Source: Corydoras sp. C115
Taxonomy: Eukaryota; Chordata; Actinopteri; Siluriformes; Callichthyidae
Direction: 5' to 3'
Assembly: GCA_019802505.1 (NCBI GenBank)
Contig: JAFMOC010000021.1
Location: 4,624,501-4,688,500 of the forward strand
DNA: 64,000 nucleotides
Below the pieces are notes generated by a model that ran no database searches, was not told the DNA's origin, and worked only from the letters and a program-made list of their open reading frames with translations. Both the position numbers and the translations under genes were made by a program. Shown piece by piece: positions 1-10,620 of this stretch (position 1 is its first letter; each line of letters starts with the position of its first letter).

Positions 1-859
1 GGATGATATGCCACTGAAATATCATTCAGATTAAGAAACATCCATGTAAATTATACCAGTGTACCAATATATGCAATGTTTTTAACTAAACATGTTAGCA
101 GATACTTCTTTGGGCTTTCTCCGACAGTGTAAAAGCAGTGAGGTGCTTTCGAATTGATGCCAACCTTGCTTAAAAAAATAAACAGTGGAGTGAATTTTGG
201 ACATATTGTTGCTTTATTTAAAAAGTCAAATAAATGATTTGGAATCAGATTTGTATCATATCATATTATTAGCATTAAGTTTCTTCAAGACCACATAGAA
301 GGTTATAGGTAAAATATCAAATTATAAATAATAATAAAGAACGCAGACTTGCTGAGTGCTTTAATACTCCTACTTTTTTGCAATTGTGTAATCCAACGTA
401 GGTCCAAATAACTGAGTAAATAATAAAAAAAAAGATGTACAGTGACTTTTACATGATGAAGTAATCTATTATCATGTAAAAAAAAAGGATACATGGAAGT
501 TGTCTGCTGCAGATGCCTTTTATATTAAATATATTAAGATTTAAAAGTTACAATCTGTTAAATAAAACAAGTTACAGAAATAAATTAATATCTAAGGATA
601 TATATTGAACAAGCCTTAAAAACTGGCCCATCTGCTATGAATATACAAATGGTGATATTTTTTAGGGGCAAAAATGTGGTAAGTGACAATATAAGAGCTT
701 GTTATTAAACACTAATATAACAAATAATGGAGCAAATGCTTGATTTAAAAAAGAGCAGTGGAAAACCTGTGCACATTTTGTGCTCCCATTGGTGGCTGCA
801 TGGTTTGACATGAGTGACGAATCGGACGACACCATTTCTGGCAGAAAACCTCTTTACCA
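1..859 (-). other. probable 3' UTR and downstream flank of the IgLON gene
   Basis: This stretch follows the stop codon of the IgLON gene on the minus strand. It has no coding signal and is strongly AT-rich. Reading the minus strand, an ATTAAA hexamer lies at 360-365 and an AATAAA hexamer at 213-218, about 500 and 640 bases past the stop. Either could serve as a poly(A) signal, but neither can be confirmed from sequence alone, and the UTR may run out of the window. Confidence 0.5.
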
Positions 860-960
860 TCAAAACTTGAGCAGCAACTGTAGGGCGAAGATGAGGACAA
901 GGCAGATAGGTGTGTATGTTCCCACTGTGCCACTGTTACCATCCTGAACTGCACCCGGTC
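860..960 (-). CDS. IgLON gene, last coding exon: GPI-anchor signal and stop
   Basis: This exon encodes the C-terminal tail that is removed when the GPI anchor is added, so the protein sits on the outer face of the plasma membrane. The minus strand shows an acceptor (ttttag) just before 960, then a completed Gly codon, PGAVQDGNS, a short spacer, and a hydrophobic run ending LQLLLKF with stop TGA at 860-862. The PGAV start and LLLKF end match the tail of vertebrate neurotrimin as known from the family. OPCML ends differently (FIKF). The phase fits the previous exon exactly: a G there plus GA here make Gly. The likely omega site is in the DGNSG stretch. The exon lies about 4.6 kb from its upstream neighbour. 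Confidence 0.9.
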
Positions 961-2109
961 CTAAAACGTATCCAAATGTCCATAAATTAATTTTTAAATA
1001 CAATTGAACAATTTACAATTAAATACAAGCAAACACAATACTTAGAGTCTATGACACAGTAACTGGAACAATTGGTAAATGTAATCAAGACACTTTTAGG
1101 CATATATTTCATTCATCCTGAACCATGAGTGGTTAAAACGCCTTTGCTAAGGCACTAGGAGCAGAGCCTGTTCTCCCTTGCCGATATAAAGCAAACACCG
1201 CCTAAGGAAGAAGGTGCTCATCCACTCATGGAAAGCAGGAAGCGTGCACAGCTTACAGCTTTCTGCTTCTGTGTTTTGGACCAGAAGATTCTTGCTGCTT
1301 AAGGGCTCCACGGTAACTTCAGTGGACCTTTCGGTCTCATCCGGTTGGGTCTGGCATTATACACGTTCTCCAATATGGCGTCGTGTTGCAGAATGTCCCA
1401 GACAATGGCTTAGGCAGTGCCAGTTCCATCTTACATTTCTTTTTTTTTTGCTTTCTTATTATTTATTTTAGTTTTTTAAGTTGACTTCTTATGACACACC
1501 GATCAACCACTATCCTGTTGTGAATAGACTTTAGTGTTTCAGGAGCCTTTTCAATATTCTATTTCCCTTTTTTTCTATATAGTGTGCATGCTCTCTGAAG
1601 TATAGGATACTGCTACATGGTGAGAGAATTGGTGTACAGCCTGATATAAAATTTGGGTTGTAGAAGTCAAAGCCTTCTGTGGCATTATTCACACTATTAT
1701 GGTAAAGGGTGGGTATTTTTGCTTGCTTTTATTATGCTTAATTTAACATTTTTGAAAGCATTATTTGTCTCCTGTAGCTTTCTATCTCATGCGGTCAGGT
1801 CTCATATTTCCATCTAACCTTCCATCATGCCATGCATGTTACACTTTGTTTTTCTTTAAACTGAAACTCAGAATAAATAAATCTACAAAAGTTACTGTAA
1901 TTATATATTTATTCTTTTTCCTCCCTGTGTTTATTGGTTATGTGCATGTTGTCACTACAGATGGAACACTTTATTTATCAAATTAGACAGACAATGCTCT
2001 AAGCATGCCTATGCTTAGATCTTTTGAACCTTTAAGCAAAACAATGAACCACATCTTATAAGCAACACAAAAATAGAAATCACAAATCAATGTTTTGTCA
2101 TCACTGTCC

Positions 2110-2220
2110 CTGTCTTCTGGTCTAAACCCATTAGACAAACTATGGGGTGAGTGAAAGAAGAGCGTCTACAAGCATGTACCATGTAATGTTCCGAAGTTCC
2201 TGGAATAACCTAGGAAAATT
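2110..2220 (+). mobile_element. short Tc1/mariner transposase remnant
   Basis: The plus strand reads SSGLNPLDKLWGE, a stop, then KKSVYKHVP. This resembles the Tc1 transposase stretch around the third catalytic residue (PDLNPIENLW followed by a basic region). The catalytic Glu is replaced by Asp and a stop follows. No terminal repeats were found, so this is only a decayed fragment. The match is short and could be coincidental, but the order of residues is characteristic. Confidence 0.45.
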
Positions 2221-3267
2221 CACGCAAACAATATATTCTTTTTTACATAACTTCATGATTATTAATGAATTAGAAGACAAAGAAAAATAGAGGATCAATT
2301 ACAAAACAATTACAACACTTGGAAAAGCAAACATAGATTTAAGTAAAATGTGTATTTATTTAACATATATATTTTTGTAGATGCTCTGAATGATGACAGT
2401 TTCTTGGCTGTATATAGAAAAACTATAGACTATATTAGCACTGCAGATGAAAAAAAGCTTATGATTCAGCATTGCTTCATGTGCATGAAAATGAAGATAG
2501 TTATATGCCAGAAGGCAGTTAATGGTTAATTGGTAATTCACAGCAATCCCAGATTTAAAGATTTATTCTTTTCTGACAGCATGAACATACCAGGATACAT
2601 ATGCAATGCTATATATACGGCTGAAATTCTAAAGTTGTACAGGGCACATAAACCATTTTCCACATGAAATGGCCACAACAGAGAATTTTTTAAGTCTTTG
2701 AATTGTGCTTGAAAATACTTGAAGTGTTTTGATGTTGCTGTCATCAATGCATCAGTGCTTACACAAGGCTGGTCAAAAAACTGTTGCATTTATTTTATTC
2801 TTTCTGTTGAGTTCAACTTCAGATATAAGATTATTTTAAGCAGGGTTATAATGTTGATAGTGAACTGGAACATTATTCTAAAATGATAGGACAGCTGGCT
2901 AACTCATGTAATCTAACTGTAAACATCATCAGTGTGTATGTTCTACACATTGGAAGTTGCATAGTTAGTTGCCATCAGATTTGTCCTTTATATTTCACAG
3001 TGCCATCCCCACACCCTTCACCCATCGGCTTGCTGGGTCAACTGTAATTGCTGCTTGTGATAAATACACTACTCACTGTAGGAGCTGGATGAGAAATTGC
3101 TGACAAAGCTTTGCGAAAGAGTTTACTGTATGAGCTACTCTGGATTTCTAATTACAGTAAGACATAACAAGAGAGTTACTGCTGGTTAAGAACAGGAAAG
3201 AAAATCACCATTTAGCTGTTCACTGTTCAATCATCTTGCAAAACCTGGTTCACATGGCAAATTATAC

Positions 3268-3804
3268 ACTGCCTGGCCAAAAAGTCAACACCTGGATTTA
3301 ACTATTATATCTGGTTGCTGCTGTTGGTCAGGGCCATTTTCAGCAACATTATGTGCATAAAGAATGGGGTCAGCTGATTACCTGAATATACTGGAGACAG
3401 GTTGATCCATCAATGGATTTTTTCTTTACTGATGGCAATGGCATATTTCAAGATGACAGTGCAAGGAATCATCAGGTTTAAATTGTGAAAGAGTGTGTTA
3501 GGAAGCATAAGACATAATTTTTACAATTGGATTGGCCACCACAGAATCCAGACCTGAAAACTGTGTTTTTTTGAGATCGTTCTGATGTGCTGGAGAAGAC
3601 TTTGCACAGTAGCCCAAATCTTCAATCATCAGTAGAAGATTGGAAGTATTAATGCAAATCTGGGCAGAAATAAATGTTGTGCTATTGCAGAAGCTTGTGG
3701 CCACGATGCTACACTAAATGTGTTCTATATTCAAAGCTAAATACTATTCCACAAAATATAATTATATATATAATCCACAAAATATTTTTTTTGGCCAGGC
3801 ACTG
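3268..3804 (+). mobile_element. internally deleted Tc1/mariner-like element (MITE-like)
   Basis: The ends are inverted: CACTGCCTGGCCAAAAAG on the left and, read in reverse, CAGTGCCTGGCCAAAAAA on the right. Each is flanked by a TA dinucleotide (3266-3267 and 3805-3806), the Tc1/mariner target duplication. The 537-bp body still holds scraps of transposase on the plus strand, including FQDDSARNHQ (second Asp region) and LDWPPQNPDL (third acidic region), broken by several stops. It is a dead, old copy; a full Tc1 element is about 1.6 kb. Confidence 0.75.
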
Positions 3805-3973
3805 TAAGTAAAATGTTAATGTAAATTTGAGACAATATGCAACCTTAATGATGCCAATAATGATAAAATATTTAAAATAAGCAGATATTTAAAGAGCATT
3901 AAAGAGAGTATTTAAAGAGCATTGTGCTTGGCATCCAAATAAGAAAGGGATATATTTTATCATAGAATAATTC

Positions 3974-3976
<3 letters not shown>

Positions 3977-4051
<75 letters not shown>
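3977..4051. repeat. (AT)n microsatellite
   Basis: An uninterrupted run of about 37 AT dinucleotides. It generates a spurious Ile-Tyr open frame on the minus strand. Confidence 0.95.
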
Positions 4052-4052
<1 letters not shown>

Positions 4053-5452
4053 TGTATATTGTGTGTGACATCTAAGATCCAATTTATCATGCCTAATGTG
4101 TTCAATTCCACTAAAGCATTCACTTTACACTTTATATAATCAAGAAAAATAATCAAATTTTATCTAAAAGTTATACTATAGTTTTGTATGATGGGCCTTT
4201 AAAACTACAGGCTTTGCTGGCTGATTCAGAAATCTAATTTGCCTCAAATTGGTGAGAGCTAACTTTTCTTTCTTTGGGGATAGAGAGCCAATTACACCAC
4301 CGCAGCAGATTATGCTCAATCTTGCAGTTGGATAATTAGAATAATACTAGCTCCTAACAATCAAATTCAACATAATTTACAACTCTCAAGAGGACCTGTC
4401 ATCAATCCCACTTTCACTGGTTTCAATTTAGGTCAGACATTCTGTGATGCATGAAAACAACATTACTGCCACAGAAGTTTGACAAGGACAAAAACTCTAC
4501 ATGTGGAAACTCATCAAGAGCCAATTTACACAAATTATATTGACATATTGCATTAAGAATGAAGTGCACAATGACTAGTTCTGAATGAACAATAGGAAAT
4601 AGTACAGAACCAGAATACTTGACACCATGCAGATAAGTACTTACGTAGAAGAAGGAGACATGCATAGCCACAATGAAGCCATGCCATGGTGCATGAGGGT
4701 TAGACATGGAATAAAAAGACAGAAAGAAGAAATAAAACACATTTAAGCAACAGAAAGTGAAGCATCCAACACCCTGCTGTGGTCCATTGGAAAATAACTG
4801 AGGCATGACAGCGCCAAAGCATTTCCACAAAAGCAATTCAGCCTGCCACTCAAGGTGAAACATTTATTATTGACATTGTGAATTGGATTCTTAAACAAAT
4901 AAATGCCTTAATATGAATGGCTAATCGCCACTTTATGACCTGACAATCACATTCTCTGAGATGACACAAGACAATTATATTTGAGGGTTTATGTTCAAGG
5001 AATTTCATGTACCAATCTCACATGTGGGTCACCTCACTGACCTCCCCTCTGTCACAGCATGTTTCATATGATAGCAAAAGCATTCATTTATTAGTATTTG
5101 TTTATGAAGCATGCAGAAACACAGGCTCAATGTAGGCGGAAGCTAAAAGACATGCTTTTTCACGGTACTAACCTTGCAGGAGCGTTGAACTAGTGGGTTC
5201 AATTACTTCTACATCAGCAAAAACAAACACAATAAAAAAGTGGCACTATAAAAGGCACAGGATGAAGCCCATGTCAAATAATACAAACTATAGTTCCCAG
5301 GCAAAACTTTACATTAATCTTTATAGTTTATCTGTGAAGTAATTATGTTGTGTCAATTTGTAGAATCATTTATAACAATTAATCATTTTAACTATTCATC
5401 AGTGCAATATATGCTAACCATAACATATGTAAAATCTAATTAAAAAAAATAA

Positions 5453-5456
<4 letters not shown>

Positions 5457-5529
<73 letters not shown>
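5457..5529. repeat. (AT)n microsatellite beside the exon 5543-5694 splice donor
   Basis: A pure run of about 36 AT units. On the minus strand it begins only about 13 bases into the intron, directly after GTAAGTTAAGGTG, so a length-variable repeat sits next to a coding exon's 5' splice site. Confidence 0.95.
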
Positions 5530-5532
<3 letters not shown>

Positions 5533-5542
5533 CTTAACTTAC

Positions 5543-5694
5543 CATAAAGAACCATGCTTGTGTTTGCACTTCCAAGTTTGTTGATAGCAACACAGGTGTA
5601 ATTTCCATAGTCTGCCTCAGAGACATTGTAAAAAGTCAGCTTTGATAACACTCCAGCATTCTTAATCTCAATGCCGTCAAAACCATTGAAGATC
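5543..5694 (-). CDS. IgLON gene, exon for second half of Ig domain 3
   Basis: This exon encodes the membrane-proximal part of the third Ig domain. The acceptor tttgtag precedes 5694 and the donor GTAAGT follows 5543. The reading is RIFNGFDGIEIKN, LSKLTFYNVSEADYGNY, then the domain's second cysteine in YTCVAINKLGSANTS, ending LYG. The DYGNYTCVA.NKLG signature is diagnostic of IgLON Ig3, and LSKL..NVSE matches neurotrimin/OPCML better than LSAMP or NEGR1. Three N-glycosylation sequons are visible (NVS, NYT, NTS). The first codon is split AG|G with the upstream exon and the last G is completed by GA of the anchor exon. The length is 152 bp. Confidence 0.95.
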
Positions 5695-6215
5695 CTACAA
5701 AACAAGGCAGCCAACTGAGAGACGTGCATTAGCCAGTGGGTTAAGGACAAATCAGGCATTCTTTTAGAAAAAATCACAGTTGTTTTTGTGACTGCATGAC
5801 TAACCTGATTTTTTTGTTTTCTTATTTTAACTACAAAATAAAATACATTATATATTAAGATGTATCTAATTGAAACATGTTTGTCACAACACAAAATCTT
5901 TAACTGTCACAAACAGAAATGATGGTCACCCATTGCACACCATCATTATGGACCAATGGAGCACGTTCAGTGGCAGGCTGCTGTCACTGAACTTCACAGA
6001 AAGACTGGGGAGATCTTTTGTTCCGAGGGAACATCAGGCTCTACAATAATACTACTGTTTTGGGCCGGAAGAACAAATAAAACAACAGGACATTTAAAAT
6101 ACTGTATATTGTATCTTTGCACATCCACTCCATCCATACTGGACATTTTATTTTTACTTTTAGTTTTGATACCACTACACACACTTGACACTTTATAATA
6201 GTAAATGGTAAATTG

Positions 6216-6303
<88 letters not shown>

Positions 6304-7424
6304 TTTTTTTATTTCCCTCTATTTTTTTCTATTTTTTATTGTACTGTTATTGCTTCGGGATGAATAAAGTATTCTATCTATAAAATGTTTTGGGTCTCTA
6401 CAATCCTCATTTCGTCCGGCAATAATATCATGGTTTGAGCCTGTTATCCTACAGTACATCTAGGCCAGAGCACCATGTTTTTTCATTTACACAAGAAATT
6501 TCTCAAGGAAAACTATAAGTTGCTGGATATATTTGGACACAGTTCGTTTGACTGTAGATTGTGATAGACCTTCTGTAATTTTTTTTTTTGAAAAAATCAT
6601 ATAAAAAAATTGGTTACATTTGTGCTTAAGAATAACACTAGAGCCAATGATTTATATTGTATTATTATATCCATTTGAAACGTTTGTCACAACAAAAAAT
6701 CTTTAACTGTCACAAACAGAAATGGGAAGCCATAGCTGCAGCACAAAAAGGAGTCAACAACATGTGGTGATTTTATTTATTTTTTGGTTTGCAATTCCAA
6801 CAAAGATTAATGATAATCTTTGCAAATAAAATCATGCTTAAAGTCATGTTTTGAGTCCATATAAAATGGATCCATATATCATTTAGTAGCACTGCCTTTA
6901 AATTGTTTAGTTTTAGTCAATTGTTTTAGTCAAACAATTTTGGTATACCTTCACAAGCTGCTCACAATAATTTGATGGAGTTGTGATTGAAGGACTCATA
7001 TTTTGCATTATCATTTTTTCTCATATATCTAAGGAACTGAGATCACTGGGTTCTGTGATGACTCCCTATTACTCATTCTTGTTTTCCTTAAACTATTTGG
7101 CCACAACTCTGGAAGTATTTTTAGGTTCATACTGCGATGCCTGGTTTTCGCTGGATGGTTCAGACTTTTCCCATTTCCATTATACATGATGTTGCTTAAT
7201 ATAACCAAACAGTTCCATCATTTCTGTTTCATTAAACCAGCTGAGATTTCATGGAGTATATGTTTTTCCTCTTGTTGTGGAAACTTTTGCAGAATACATA
7301 GATTTTTTAATATGATGGCTGTAAGGCCACATGGTGTAAGGCCACATGGTATTTACAAAATATATATATTTACAAAATAAACAAAATATGTATTAATTGC
7401 TTTATGAATAAAATGTGCATTTAC
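5695..7424 (-). other. IgLON intron within Ig domain 3
   Basis: A 1.7-kb intron splitting Ig3, bounded by GTAAAT (7424 downward) and ttttgtag (ending at 5695). It contains the repeat block at 6219-6382 and a 15-bp tandem duplication near 7322-7351 (gtaaggccacatggt twice). Nothing else in it is recognised. Confidence 0.85.
6219..6382 (+). repeat. (AT)n and poly(T) tract with a possible retroelement tail
   Basis: About 34 AT units (6219-6286) run straight into about 25 T residues (to 6310). They are followed by sequence ending TTCGGGATGAATAAAGTAT and a short TCTA-type tail. An ending of the form GGGAT-AATAAAGTAT plus a tetranucleotide tail is common at 3' ends of fish retroelements, so this may be a truncated retroelement tail. 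The family cannot be named. Confidence 0.5.
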
Positions 7425-7545
7425 CTTCTGTCATCTCTGTACCACTCAAAGTCTGCTTCTGGTACAGCATCTGCCTCACACTGCAGGACCCCACTCTGAC
7501 CCAGAGTAATGCCAACATCACTGCCTTCATACACATGAGGAGGGT
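7425..7545 (-). CDS. IgLON gene, exon for first half of Ig domain 3
   Basis: This exon encodes the N-terminal half of Ig3. The acceptor gtgtttag precedes 7545 and the donor is GTAAAT after 7425. It reads PPHVYEGSDVGITLGQSGVL, then QCEADAVPEADFEWYRDDR with the first Ig3 cysteine. The pattern PP....G...G..G.L.CEA.AVP...F.WY.DD is that of IgLON Ig3 (compare the CEASAVP motif of NTM and OPCML). The first two bases (AC) complete a Tyr codon begun by T in the upstream exon, recreating the family's NYPP junction. The final AG joins G of the next exon to give Arg. The length is 121 bp. Confidence 0.95.
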
Positions 7546-8754
7546 CTAAACACAACATAAAAAATATTTTATATAACAAGACTCTACACAAACATTTACT
7601 TCAGTTCAGTTACATTAACAGTTTTAGTTACTTCATGTTAATAATACATGACAGATATGAGTATTATACATGAGAAATATCTACCAAGCAAAAATAATGT
7701 ATCTCATAATTCATTTGATGAACCCTGCATTATGTCTATTGGTTCAATGCACTGCAGTAAATAAACATATATTAATTTTGATTAATTGAATTAACTTGAA
7801 GTAATTTTTATTAATTTAATAAACTTTAATTAATTTATATTAATCATAGAACTAATGTTAATTTTACATGCAACTTCACCTTTTTGCTGTCATTTGGAGG
7901 CATTTTGGCTGTATATCAATGTGTATGAAAAAATATAATTAATAGTGTCCAAATTACCAAGTTATTGAGATTAATTTAAAATGATAAACACATTTAAAAA
8001 TAGCATAGCAACATTTTGTTACATTCTGTAGGTTGTACTGTAGGACAGACACCGTAACATTGCATATTAATGTGTATGAAAAAAGAAAGGAGGTTTGATT
8101 AATCATACAGTAAATATGGTAAATTAAATGGTTTTGTGACACTCCATATTAGCTGAGTTACATGCTCACGATAACAGAATGACTGATCATTAATTAAAAT
8201 GGTTTGTATTATAATAATTAATCATTATGAATTGGTATTAAAATAGAATCAGTATAATACATTTATCATGTCCAGTATACTCAAAATAATTATTAGTCCT
8301 TAGTACTGAATCAACAGATTCAAGTTAGTTCAGCATGTTCTAAATGGTGGATGATTCTCAGCACTGAAGTAACACTGGCATGGTGGTTTTATTGTGTGTT
8401 ATGCTGGAATGAATTGATCAAACACATTTATGCTTCTAGAGGTTTTAAACATCCCCAAATCATTTAGCACTCAAGCAATACATGCTGTGTTGGTCCTGTG
8501 GGGGTTTCAGTCTACTGGAGAACAGAGTTAATCAAACATGATACATAATCAAGTATGTAGAGCAACAGAAGGACTAGTAATATAGTCTTTAACTGTAATA
8601 CAAAATGCAAATATGAGATAAGTGAAGCTAATAATATAAATAATTAGTAGAACAATCAGTTAAAAAATATAAATATTGGCATATGTTGCTTTTTTTGTTG
8701 ATTTTACATACAATTTTTGATTTTATCTTTAAATAAAATCCATTATTTGAAGAG

Positions 8755-9786
8755 AGAGAGCAACTGTTTACAATGAATGTAAAATGAATTTGAAGTACTT
8801 TGGAAATACAACAAATGTTCTAGCCTGTTTGTCATGTTATCAGCCTGAGATAAAAGAAGTTGAAAAGTTCATTCATCCATTATCTTCCGCTTTATCATAT
8901 ATTAGGGTCGCGGGGGGTTCCCCATGCCCATCCAGGGGAGAACGTCTCGGGCGCTGGGCAGACACAGCCAGGACAGGGCGCCAACCTATCGCTGGGCACA
9001 CACTCGCACACACAGACACGCACACATACACACTCTCTATGGGGCAATTTGGAGAACTACATTGACTTGATCCATGTTTTTGGACTGTGGGAGGAAACCG
9101 GAGAACCCGGAGGAAACCCACGCAGACACTTGGAGAACATGGAAACTCCACCCAGAAGGGATTTGAACCGGGAATCCCTAGTGCTGAGAGGCGAACGTGC
9201 TAACCACTAAGCCACCGTGCCGCCCAAGTTGAAAAGAAAAATTTTATATTTAAAGTTAAGTTGTTAAGTTAAGTTAAGTTAAATGTAGGGAACGTGGTTG
9301 CAATATAGTTAAAAAGACTGAAGTATGTATTTTATTTTTTAATGTTAAGTTTTAAGTGTGTATTTTAGTTTCGATTAAAGGCTAATGCACCATGGTAAAC
9401 TTTGGTATTAATATATTTAGAATTATTTGTTTATTGATGGATGTTTTTTTATGTAAGACAAAGCCAGGCAGCTAAGTTTACCTAATACTGCTCATTTTAA
9501 TTTAGCACAATCCTATTTTTTTGTATAAATATAAATTGATGCAAAAAGATTACAGGAAGGAACCTGAAAGTAATGATTTAAATAAATGTTCTATTTGTTT
9601 ACATCATCGTTTCATCTTGTCAATCACATAATTTAAACAAAATTTAAAGACCATTTGAACTGAAAATTCGTTTCTGAATTGAAAATTGTTTCTTCGAAAA
9701 TCGTTTCATCGAAAATCGAATCGAATCGTGACATCAAAAATTGGAATCAAATCAAATCACAAGACACTGAGAGATTCGCACCCCTA
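8755..9786 (+). mobile_element. 5'-truncated hAT-type non-autonomous element, split by a SINE
   Basis: The sequence on both sides of the SINE at 8868-9225 aligns along its length with the intact copy at 27609-28490. Shared stretches include AGTACTTTGGAAATAC, CCAGGCAGCTAAG and the end CTGAGAGATTCGCA. The right terminus reads GCACCCCTA, the reverse complement of the TAGGGGTGC terminus seen at 63908. The left part retains the coding remnant LKYFGNTTN, typical of a BED zinc finger. The left terminus found in the other copy is absent, so this copy is truncated or deleted at its left side. Confidence 0.75.
8868..9225 (-). mobile_element. tRNA-derived SINE, full length
   Basis: A full copy of the window's common SINE, read on the minus strand from its tRNA-like head (about 9225) to a GAATG-type tail (about 8870). 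An exact 11-bp target duplication, AAGTTGAAAAG, flanks it at 8857-8867 and 9226-9236. It inserted into the hAT-type element, so it is younger than that element. The family's structure is described under the copy at 53930-54274. Confidence 0.92.
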
Positions 9787-9957
9787 TGTAATATAAATTA
9801 CTCGTAAGAATACAATATTGAAAATACAGACAAGTGTTTTTAGTGTACAGGTTTAGAGTTCAGATTAGATACATTATAAAAATTTACAATTAATTAACAG
9901 CAAAATTACTTTCATTTACAAAGCATTTTTTACACATTAAAATGTGAGACTACTTAC

Positions 9958-10092
9958 AGTTGACTACCAGATTAAGTGTTTTTGTGTCTGTGGCTATGTC
10001 ATTAGCTGCTGTGCACTCATACGCTCCTGCTTTTTGTCTGCTGATGAAAGGTATTTCCAAATACTCGTAACTGAAATCAACTCCATCACCTG
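9958..10092 (-). CDS. IgLON gene, exon for second half of Ig domain 2
   Basis: This exon encodes the C-terminal half of Ig2. It reads GDGVDFSYEYLEIPFISRQK, then AGAYECTAANDIATDTK with the second Ig2 cysteine, and ends LVVN plus T of a split Tyr codon. EYLEI......AG.YEC.A.ND is the IgLON Ig2 signature. The donor is GTAAGT at 9957 downward. The acceptor is a tandem tagcag: splicing at the first gives a 135-bp exon, at the second (exon start 10089) 132 bp. Both are in frame and differ by one Ala. The upstream exon's final G completes GCA or GGT respectively. Confidence 0.95.
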
Positions 10093-10293
10093 CTATTCAA
10101 AACATATAAACACAAACATTCGGTTAGATATGCAGATAATAATAAGATAATAACATCCAAATATCCATATTTAATTTTCCCAAGAAGGGACAGCATAGAA
10201 TCATTTGAATAATTTGATGCAACATTCATTATACAATTTGCTTATCAGGGTTACTTACTGTTTTAGGATTTTGTTTACACCCTAGACATTAGA

Positions 10294-10347
10294 CTGACAT
10301 GCATACTGAAAGTATAAGTACTGACATGCAGACTGAAAGTATAAGTA
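10294..10347. repeat. 27-bp tandem duplication
   Basis: Two adjacent copies of a 27-base unit beginning CTGACATGCA and ending GTATAAGTA, differing by one base (t/g at the eleventh position). It looks like a recent local duplication. Confidence 0.9.
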
Positions 10348-10385
10348 ATTTAATTATAAAGTAATCTATTTAGCCTAATATGCTT

Positions 10386-10620
10386 ACACACAGAGGATTT
10401 TGTCCTCCACATTTAACCCATCCATGCAGTGAAACACACACACACACATACACACACTAAGTGAGGTGACACTTAGTATCCGAAGCTGTGGGCAGCCTTG
10501 TATACGGCGTCTGGAGAGCAAATGGGGTTAGGTGCCTGGCGCACTTTAGCCATAGCACTTGGCGGCATCAGGAATTGAATTGGGGACCTTCAGATTGCAG
10601 GTTACTTAACCACAACTAAT
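10386..10620 (-). repeat. dispersed fish repeat, possible SINE relative, degraded
   Basis: The order of blocks is typical of a repeat widespread in fish genomes: TTTAACCCATCC, a CA run, GTGGGCAGCC, GGGGTTAGGTGCC, and a final block resembling GATTGAACC followed by CCTTC. The last block could be a decayed pol III B box. No target duplication was found, and the family name is not certain. Confidence 0.5.

Larger units (their letters stand above)
961..5542 (-). other. IgLON intron before the last exon
   Basis: This 4.6-kb intron is bounded by donor GTAAGT (5542 downward) and acceptor ttttag (ending at 961). It contains two Tc1/mariner remnants (about 2110-2220 and 3268-3804) and two long AT microsatellites. 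The part at 1100-1440 is less AT-rich than its surroundings and is not explained. The open frames at 4423-4863 and elsewhere resemble no known protein. No alternative exon (such as the small optional one known between Ig3 and the tail in mammalian NTM) could be recognised. Confidence 0.8.
7546..9957 (-). other. IgLON intron between Ig2 and Ig3
   Basis: A 2.4-kb intron with donor GTAAGT and acceptor tttag. The left part (7546-8750) is AT-rich unique-looking sequence with nothing recognised. The right part is filled by a hAT-type derivative interrupted by a SINE. Confidence 0.85.

Noticed and set aside
4423..4863. 146-residue minus-strand open frame
   Set aside because: Hydrophobic stretches but no recognisable domain, no splice context matching the IgLON phases, and it lies inside an intron.
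8784..9210. Open frames with motifs such as FGLWEETGEPGGNPR and HVFGLWEETGEPG
   Set aside because: These recur in every SINE copy (16524, 40746, 45063, 47970, 53163, 53973) and are chance readings of the SINE, not a protein family.
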